Below are positions 58,464 to 64,000 of a DNA stretch of 64,000 nucleotides, one piece after another. Every line of letters begins with the position of its first letter. Within the stretch, counting starts at the first letter, position 1. Under the pieces are notes generated by a model, which was not told the DNA's origin, ran no database searches, and worked only from the letters and a program-made list of their open reading frames with translations. A program made the position numbers and the translations under genes. Where the stretch lies: contig DDFH01000006.1 of assembly GCA_002337085.1 (NCBI GenBank), forward strand, positions 649,098-713,097. Reading direction: 5' to 3'. This stretch comes from Hyphomonadaceae bacterium UBA1933. Lineage in GTDB: Bacteria > Pseudomonadota > Alphaproteobacteria > Caulobacterales > Aquidulcibacteraceae.

Positions 58464-59884
58464 TTTGCGTCCAAATACCCGCCTTTAAAGCCAGCCTTGA
58501 CGAGACCGCGCCGTAAAATCGCGTTATCGCGCATAATGTTCCAGATGAATTGATTTTTATAATTGGCAATACCCAACAAAATTGGGCCCTGGTCAATTGC
58601 CAGATAATCGCCATCAACCCAACCAAAGCCCTTGATAACTTTGCCATGCTGCACTGGAATATCATATTGGAAAGATTGGTTAAAACTATCAAGGAAGCCA
58701 TATTGGGAATAAATATATTTCCCGTGGGTTTTATACATATAGGCGGTGGCTTCTTTAACGATTTCTGGCGCGAATGGTAATGAGGCAATGGCGGCGGTTG
58801 GTGCGATTGTACCATCGTCAAATGTATTTCGCCCATCATTATAGAGACCTGCACCGCGTCCCGCATAGGTTATGAAGCGGCGCTTTTGCCCCATATAATC
58901 AAGCTCTTTATCAATTGGGCCGTCACATGCGGTTATACCCCAATTTTGTGCGGAATAGCCCTTCCACGAAAGCGGGTTTTTAATGCCATACTCACGTTGT
59001 GCATAGGTGGCGCGGCGGGTATTTTCGAAATAATCCATGCCTTTGGCACGGTTATATTCATCCTGAATATTTTTGAAATCAATAAATATATGGCTATATT
59101 GATGCCCGAAATGGGGTGCGAAAATCAAATGCTCATATCCCGCATAATCACCCCAAGAATTTGGATAAGTCTCTGCCCATTTAGCCCAAGCTTCGGATGA
59201 TAAAAAGTGGTTTTCAGCGCCCATCGCCATTATATAAAGCAACATTGCCTCATTATAACCGTGCCAATCGGAAACTATGAGGCCATCTTCTGGATGCCAG
59301 CCCATAGATAGACGGCCACTTTCATTCAGCATGAAAGACCATTCAACGCGGTTAAATAAATCGCGTGATAGTTTTCGTATTTCGGCTTCAATATCATTGT
59401 CACCAGACCAATAATCACCGGCAAACAGCACACCGCCCATCAAAAGCGCGGTATCGATTGATGACAATTCACATTTTGCTAGTCTTTCACCGGTTTTTGT
59501 ATCAAGGAAGTGGTAGAAATATCCCTTATATCCCGCATTTCCACGTGGTTCAGCCCCTTGTTTTAATCCCCATAAAAAGCGAAGTGTTGTAAGGGTTCGT
59601 TCTTTTGCTTGATCTTGGGAAATATAGCCGCGTGTTGCCGCATATGGGTATGATGCCAATGCAAAACCAACACCGGCAATTGAACTTGCCGAAGGGCTTG
59701 GGTATCTGTCGGGGGTTAAGCCGGTTTCAGGATTAGTGGTTTCCCAAAAGAAATTAAAGGTGCGACGTTCAATATCATCAAGGATTTTGTCAAATTCATT
59801 ATCTGAAAGAGCAATGTCTCCTGCGCCCGTTGTGCAGGCAGACAAAAACACGGCTGAAGAAATTAAAAAATCCCTGCGTCTCAT
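58460..59884 (-). CDS. GH144-type exported endo-beta-1,2-glucanase (glucoamylase-family protein)
   Basis: A 474-aa lipoprotein (MRRRDFLISSAVFLSAC lipobox). It matches the glycoamylase-like family (PF10091) now classed as GH144: LDDIERRTFNFFWETTNPETGLTPDRYPSPSASSIAGVGFALASYPYA, TLTTLRFLWGLKQG, GYKGYFYHFLDTKTGERL...ELSSIDTALLMGGVLFAGDYW, RLSMGWHPEDGLIVSDWHGYNEAMLLYIMAMG, APHFGHQYSHIFIDFK. Characterised members cleave beta-1,2-glucan to sophoro-oligosaccharides. ATG 59884 is chosen because AGGG lies eight bases upstream and the lipobox follows. It is first in the six-gene operon, behind a LacI operator. Confidence 0.85.
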   Translation of the reverse strand: MRRRDFLISSAVFLSACTTGAGDIALSDNEFDKILDDIERRTFNFFWETTNPETGLTPDRYPSPSASSIAGVGFALASYPYAATRGYISQDQAKERTLTTLRFLWGLKQGAEPRGNAGYKGYFYHFLDTKTGERLAKCELSSIDTALLMGGVLFAGDYWSGDNDIEAEIRKLSRDLFNRVEWSFMLNESGRLSMGWHPEDGLIVSDWHGYNEAMLLYIMAMGAENHFLSSEAWAKWAETYPNSWGDYAGYEHLIFAPHFGHQYSHIFIDFKNIQDEYNRAKGMDYFENTRRATYAQREYGIKNPLSWKGYSAQNWGITACDGPIDKELDYMGQKRRFITYAGRGAGLYNDGRNTFDDGTIAPTAAIASLPFAPEIVKEATAYMYKTHGKYIYSQYGFLDSFNQSFQYDIPVQHGKVIKGFGWVDGDYLAIDQGPILLGIANYKNQFIWNIMRDNAILRRGLVKAGFKGGYLDAK

Positions 59885-59961
59885 AATAAATCCCTGTAAC
59901 TCGCGCCGATATTTTCGACAAATATTTTTAATTAGCAATCAGTCTTGCACAAAATTTTAAT

Positions 59962-59979
59962 TTGCGCAAACGTTTACGC
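59962..59979 (-). promoter_or_regulatory. LacI-family operator upstream of the GH144 operon
   Basis: TTGCGCAAACGTTTACGC, with core GCAAACGTTTAC (59966-59977), lies about 80 bp before the GH144 ATG. It matches the palindrome before the GH1 gene at 11 of 12 core positions. The central AACGTT is typical of LacI/GalR operators. Confidence 0.75.
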
Positions 59980-60033
59980 ATAAGAAACTCATAAGAAGAT
60001 GCAGATAATGTGGTTTTTATTTTTATCCAATTA

Positions 60034-61041
60034 TTATGATATAGGTTTTATCGATGATTCACGTTCAAACAAATGTGGCGTGAAAACAACAAGTTTATTT
60101 GCATCCGTGCTATTTGGCTTACCGTTCACCAATAGATTAAGAATCTCAACGGCTTTTTTGCCCAATTGCGACATATCAACCCCAAGGCTTGAAAGGCTTG
60201 GGGTGATGTAACGACCGATTGGCACATTATCAAAGCCAACAATCCCGATATTGTCGGGTGCTTTCATCTTTTTTTCTTTCAGGCCGTTAATTAATCCAAC
60301 CGCCATCATATCATTGGCGACAAAAACCGCATCAATAATGCCGCCTTTAATGTCATCTGCCAATTGTTCGGCGATTTCAAAGCCGCTTTCTTCGCGGAAG
60401 TCACCTTCGTAGATTTTTTCAGGGCAAATATTTTTAATTGCCTCAAGATAACCGTTTAAACGCTCCTTGGCTTCCATATTAAATTTAGGGCCAGAAAGAT
60501 GGGCAATGTTTTTATAGCCCTGCTTTATAAGGTGTTCGGTGGCAATTTTTGCACCCTCAAAATTGTCAATTGCGATAATTGGTGTGCCGCCGTGGTTATT
60601 AAGGCTGGCAATTTGGACAATGGGCGCACCAATCACATCGGAATAAGTAATTTCACCAAATTCATAGGGGGTCATAACAATAATGCCATCAACGCGCCCG
60701 CGCATTGCGGCAATGGCGCTTTTGGTTTCGTTGGCGTCATTATGATATGATGACAATAGAATCTGATAATTTGCGGCCCGCGCCGCAGTATCAACCCCGC
60801 GCACCAATTCGGAAAAGAATTCGCCATATAAATCGGGAAGAAGTATCCCAAATATATCAGTTTTTTTGCGTATAAGGGATCGTGCGCCAAAATGTGGGAC
60901 ATAATTCAATTCACGTGCCGCCTGCAAAATCTTATCTTTTGTAACTGGCGCAATTCTTCCAACGCCATTCAACGCACGCGAAGCAGAGGCAATAGAAACA
61001 TTTGCCGCCCTGGCAACATCTTTAATTGTAGCTTTTTCCAA
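60034..61041 (-). CDS. LacI-family transcriptional regulator of the glucan locus
   Basis: A 335-aa regulator. HTH: ATIKDVARAANVSIASASRALNGVGRIAPVTKDKILQAARELNY, with the hinge helix FGARSLIRKKT. The periplasmic-binding-like effector domain has IFGILLPDLYGEFFSELVRGVD, AMRGRVDGIIVMTPYE, DAVFVANDMMAVGLINGLKEK and IGIVGFDNVPIGRYITPSLSSLGVDMSQLGKKAV. The start is TTG at 61041, with AAGGGA seven bases upstream. Near-identical operators flank the gene on both sides, so it probably represses the GH144 operon and the divergent GH1 gene until a glucan-derived sugar binds. Confidence 0.92.
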   Translation of the reverse strand: MEKATIKDVARAANVSIASASRALNGVGRIAPVTKDKILQAARELNYVPHFGARSLIRKKTDIFGILLPDLYGEFFSELVRGVDTAARAANYQILLSSYHNDANETKSAIAAMRGRVDGIIVMTPYEFGEITYSDVIGAPIVQIASLNNHGGTPIIAIDNFEGAKIATEHLIKQGYKNIAHLSGPKFNMEAKERLNGYLEAIKNICPEKIYEGDFREESGFEIAEQLADDIKGGIIDAVFVANDMMAVGLINGLKEKKMKAPDNIGIVGFDNVPIGRYITPSLSSLGVDMSQLGKKAVEILNLLVNGKPNSTDANKLVVFTPHLFERESSIKPIS

Positions 61042-61204
61042 AATAATTCCCTTGATAAAGACATGCGACTGCCTGTCTTTGATTGCGCAACTCTAGTTAT
61101 ATTTCACCGTTTTTCAATCGCATAAAGCATATGATTAATCGGCAATATTAGCACGTTTTAACATCTGTATAAGCAGAGTTGTTGAAAAAATCTATTGCAA
61201 GCGA

Positions 61205-61233
61205 TTGTAAAAATGCGTAAACGTTTACATAAT
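61205..61233 (+). promoter_or_regulatory. Promoter of the GH1 gene with a LacI operator in its spacer
   Basis: TTGTAA (61205-61210), 17 bp, CATAAT (61228-61233) form a sigma-70 promoter. The spacer holds the perfect palindrome GTAAACGTTTAC (61217-61228), so repressor binding would exclude RNA polymerase. The GH1 start codon is 41 bp downstream of the -10 box, preceded by AAGGGGG. Confidence 0.75.
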
Positions 61234-61274
61234 TATTGATACCCAATTAAAAGGGCAACAAACAAGGGGGATTT

Positions 61275-62672
61275 ATGCCAGACGGAATCAAGTCAAACAA
61301 GTTTCAGTTTCCTGAAGGGTTTCTATGGGGCTCTGCGACTGCTGCATATCAAATTGAAGGTTCACCTTTGGCTGATGGCGCGGGGCCGAGCATTTGGCAA
61401 AAATTTTCACACACTCCTGGGTTGATGCTTAATGGTGATACGGGTGATGTTGCAACAGATCATTATAATCGTTGGGAATCAGATGTTGAATTAATGGCGT
61501 CTTTGGGGATGAAGGCATATCGCTTTTCAACCTCATGGTCACGCATTCTTCCTGAAGGTCGTGGAAGAATTAATCAAAAAGGTATAGATTTTTATTCGCG
61601 CCTTGTAGATAAATTGCTTGAAAAAGGTATTGAGCCATTATTAACGCTTTACCATTGGGACTTGCCAGAGGCGCTAGATAATATTGGCGGTTGGTTAAAT
61701 CATGACATTGCTGATTATTTCGCCGAATATGCGTCAGTTATGTATAAAAATCTCGATGGCAGGGTAAAAAAATGGGTCACCCTTAACGAGCCATGGGTTG
61801 TAACTGATGGTGGCTATTTATTTGGCGCTTTGGCACCTGGTCATAAAAACCGTGCTGAATGCCCACTTGCATCGCATAATTTGATGCGTGCGCATGGTGC
61901 GGCGGTAAAGGCATATCGTGAAATCGGCAAACATGAAATTGGGTTGGTCGTAAACATCGAGCCAAAATATCCAGCGTCCGATTCGTCAGAAGATGTTGCG
62001 GCAACCAAGCGTGCCGATGCCTATATGAATCGCCAATATCTTGATGTGGCGTTCAAGGGTAAGTATCCCGATGAAATGGCCGAAATTTTTGAGGATGCTT
62101 GGTTCCCACCCCAGCCCGCCGAAGATTATGAGCTAATTAAACAAAAACTCGATTTCGTGGGTATCAATTATTATACACGTTCTGTTACCGCCCATGAGCC
62201 TAATAATTGGCATTTAAAAGCAAAGGGTGTCCGCGTACCGCATAAAACCTATACCGAAACTGGTTGGGAAGTTTTTGAACAAGGTCTTTATGACACTTTG
62301 AAATGGTTCAAAGAACTTTATGGTGATACCCCGCTTTATATAACTGAAAACGGTTCAGCTTTCTTTGATCCACCAAAAGCAATTCGCGGCAAGGTGCATG
62401 ACCCACTTCGTGTTGATTATATGCAGCGTCACCTTCAGGCAATTCACAATGCGATTTCTGATGGCGTTGATATTCGCGGCTATATGTGTTGGTCATTGCT
62501 TGATAATCTTGAATGGTCTTTGGGTTATTCAAAACGTTTTGGTATTATCCATGTTGATTATGAAACATTAGAAAGAACGCCAAAGAATAGTGCAAAATAT
62601 TACTCAGAAATTATTGCTACCAACGGGGCAATTTTATCAGAAGATCCATTTGAGGTTCTGAAAAAATACTAG
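61275..62672 (+). CDS. Cytoplasmic GH1 family beta-glucosidase
   Basis: A 465-aa GH1 enzyme with no signal peptide. FPEGFLWGSATAAYQIEGSPLADGAGPSIWQKF is the family N-terminal signature; the acid/base Glu is in WVTLNEPWVV (about 174) and the nucleophile Glu in PLYITENGSAFFD (about 361); YMCWSLLDNLEWSLGYSKRFGIIHVDY closes the site. It should hydrolyse imported beta-gluco-oligosaccharides to glucose. It is divergent from LacI and under the same operator type as the GH144 operon. AAGGGGGATTT precedes the ATG. No clear terminator follows. Confidence 0.95.
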   Translation: MPDGIKSNKFQFPEGFLWGSATAAYQIEGSPLADGAGPSIWQKFSHTPGLMLNGDTGDVATDHYNRWESDVELMASLGMKAYRFSTSWSRILPEGRGRINQKGIDFYSRLVDKLLEKGIEPLLTLYHWDLPEALDNIGGWLNHDIADYFAEYASVMYKNLDGRVKKWVTLNEPWVVTDGGYLFGALAPGHKNRAECPLASHNLMRAHGAAVKAYREIGKHEIGLVVNIEPKYPASDSSEDVAATKRADAYMNRQYLDVAFKGKYPDEMAEIFEDAWFPPQPAEDYELIKQKLDFVGINYYTRSVTAHEPNNWHLKAKGVRVPHKTYTETGWEVFEQGLYDTLKWFKELYGDTPLYITENGSAFFDPPKAIRGKVHDPLRVDYMQRHLQAIHNAISDGVDIRGYMCWSLLDNLEWSLGYSKRFGIIHVDYETLERTPKNSAKYYSEIIATNGAILSEDPFEVLKKY

Positions 62673-62744
62673 TCATTAATATTTTGGTTACTTTGTCTTA
62701 ATCAAATTACTTCAATTAATTAATTATAAATTGTGTAATTAAAG

Positions 62745-64000
62745 ATGAGTAACCAGAATCAAGATCAAGAGTCACTTGCTGTAAAAGCCGTCGATGTGCA
62801 TGGTGCGCGCGTCGGTCTGCGCACCTTTATGCTTTTTGGTGCGCTTTGCGGTGTTATTGGTTTTTTTACTGGTGGTATTATTCTTCCCTTCTTGAAATAC
62901 AAGCCCAAGATTGAAGATACACAATACAAAGGCAATACAAATAAAGACATTTTGATGATTTCAATTGGGCCGCAAAACGTGCTTGCGACACCGATTGAGG
63001 GTGCGCAGCCTGTTGCCACTGGTCTAACGGTCGAACGTGTGATTTCGGAATATGAAGTAAAGTCATCACAGGCCGGCTATAATTCCAATATGGAAGTTGA
63101 AAAAGGCGATGGCAAAATCGAAATCCGCTTTAATTTTGAAGAGCCATCACAAAAGCAAAAAGAAAGTGCATTGATTGCACCGGTCAAAGATTTTCCCAAA
63201 TCTGTGGTTCTAACTTTTGTGGCCTCAGAAGAGCCAGGGTCAATCGTGCTTTCGCAAATTCGGCATGATGGAAAGGCACTTTCACCTGGTGCGGCATTTG
63301 TTGAATTGGTTAAGATGGATGGTAATCCGCCAGAACTTGCACAGGGGCAATATTTAACCCGTGACGGCATTTTCGAAATTAAATCAAGCGAACATGGACT
63401 GGCCGCCTTTATTGATAACAAACAAATATTTCCACAAACTGCGCAAAACGCCCTTAATTTATCTTTTAATAATGATAAAAATACCAAAGCAAATGCAAAT
63501 AATGAAAATATCCGCATCGTTGGCATTGAACCCAACAAAGGCATATTCAAAGATCGCCTTATATTAGTTGCCAGTTCGATTAATGCAGCGCCATGCACCT
63601 CGCAGGCAATTGTCGTTGATGTTCCGCGACATAAGACCGAGATTTTGGGCAATATGCTTTATGAACCACGCCTATATCTTGCCAATGGTAAAAAGTCATT
63701 TGTAATTGGTGGTTTTTGCGACAAGGATAATAAGGGGGCAGCGATTGCCCCGCAAAATTACAGGGTTGAAGGAACATATAATCTGCAAACTGGTGAGATA
63801 ATATACAATAAAAAATCTGCCCAAGATGCCATACCGCAGCTTGCACCCGTGCTTGAAAATGTTGTTGAAAATAACGGCAATTGGCGAACTACTTCACCAA
63901 CGCGAATTGCATCACCGTTAAATTCAGGATCACTTTTGGTTTCATTGGCTTGTAATCCAGCCGGCGGTGTAAGTATTTCGGTTTCTGGTTTACCATCACC
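62745..64000 (+). CDS. Membrane-anchored hypothetical protein, 3' end outside window
   Basis: Translating from ATG 62745, the frame is open to the window end (418 codons visible). The N-terminus is about 25 hydrophilic residues, one hydrophobic helix (TFMLFGALCGVIGFFTGGIIL, with flanking Arg and Lys), then a large soluble, probably periplasmic part: NKDILMISIGPQNVLATPIEGAQPV, KSVVLTFVASEEPGSIVLSQI, and a Cys-containing later part (AAPCTSQAIVVDVPR, IGGFCDKDNKG, VSLACNPAGG). I recognise no family; the beta-rich look is an impression. The start has only a weak ribosome site (TAAAG). It follows GH1 by 72 bp, but a link to glucan use is unproven. Confidence 0.6.
   Translation, partial: MSNQNQDQESLAVKAVDVHGARVGLRTFMLFGALCGVIGFFTGGIILPFLKYKPKIEDTQYKGNTNKDILMISIGPQNVLATPIEGAQPVATGLTVERVISEYEVKSSQAGYNSNMEVEKGDGKIEIRFNFEEPSQKQKESALIAPVKDFPKSVVLTFVASEEPGSIVLSQIRHDGKALSPGAAFVELVKMDGNPPELAQGQYLTRDGIFEIKSSEHGLAAFIDNKQIFPQTAQNALNLSFNNDKNTKANANNENIRIVGIEPNKGIFKDRLILVASSINAAPCTSQAIVVDVPRHKTEILGNMLYEPRLYLANGKKSFVIGGFCDKDNKGAAIAPQNYRVEGTYNLQTGEIIYNKKSAQDAIPQLAPVLENVVENNGNWRTTSPTRIASPLNSGSLLVSLACNPAGGVSISVSGLPS

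Noticed and set aside
61232..61243. ATTATTGATACC near the GH1 promoter, 10 of 12 match to the GntR motif
   Set aside because: Not palindromic, overlaps the -10 box of a promoter already explained by the LacI operator, and is expected by chance in AT-rich DNA.
63077..63652. 191-codon minus-strand frame near the window end
   Set aside because: Antisense to an uninterrupted plus-strand frame that begins at 62745 with a membrane anchor; the plus-strand gene is more plausible.

Overview
The window reads as chromosomal DNA of an AT-rich alphaproteobacterium (around 40% GC by eye). The evidence is a COQ9 homologue, ubiE-ubiB, an NDUFAF5-like methyltransferase, an F1-only atpHAGD operon, a chorismate mutase-hisC-tyrA operon, an alphaproteobacterial-type S21 protein and several TonB-dependent receptors. 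The overall style recalls Caulobacterales or a relative, but the order is a guess. No rRNA, tRNA, CRISPR array, transposase or prophage was recognised.

Layout. 1-10 kb: end of an RluB-like pseudouridine synthase, a CPBP protease, comF, a methyltransferase, a proline-rich membrane protein, a duplicated 68-bp intergenic repeat, COQ9, rpsU (apparent CTG start), a dienelactone-hydrolase-like protein, purH and a CapD/FlaA1-type nucleotide-sugar enzyme. 10-20 kb: a NifU-like scaffold; a threonine-rich leader peptide followed by yidD and thrS; an O-antigen ligase and a glycosyltransferase; the tyrosine-branch operon; an FMN reductase convergent with a nitronate monooxygenase; a palindromic MITE-like element. 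20-31.5 kb: a Sel1-repeat protein, atpHAGD with no atpC behind it, a small membrane protein, an M13 metallopeptidase, a Bcr-type exporter and ubiE-ubiB.

31.6-46.8 kb is a catabolic island: a TonB receptor, a GntR/FCD regulator, then a minus-strand operon of thiolase, FadB/J-like protein, acyl-CoA ligase, large and small acyl-CoA dehydrogenases, an M28-like protein and a type-B carboxylesterase, plus a separate DUF1254 gene. The gene set resembles the dicarboxylate pim operon. A shared palindrome (core ATTATTGAYAAT) lies before the receptor, the regulator, the thiolase and the DUF1254 gene, suggesting one regulon that takes up, de-esterifies and beta-oxidises an unknown ester or carboxylate.

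46.9-51.3 kb holds a second TonB receptor overlapping a YcbK/MepK-like endopeptidase, with a YcbB-type L,D-transpeptidase upstream. 51.4-62.7 kb is a glucan-use locus: GH144, solute-binding protein, two permeases, an unclassified 998-aa multidomain putative glycosidase and an ABC ATPase, all overlapping by 1-8 bp, with a LacI regulator and a divergent cytoplasmic GH1 beta-glucosidase. Matching LacI-type operators precede both transcription units. GH144 points to beta-1,2-glucan. The window ends inside an unrecognised membrane-anchored protein.

The best candidates for something undescribed are the Thr-run leader before yidD-thrS, the CTG start of rpsU, the 998-aa enzyme of the glucan locus, and the palindrome-marked catabolic regulon.
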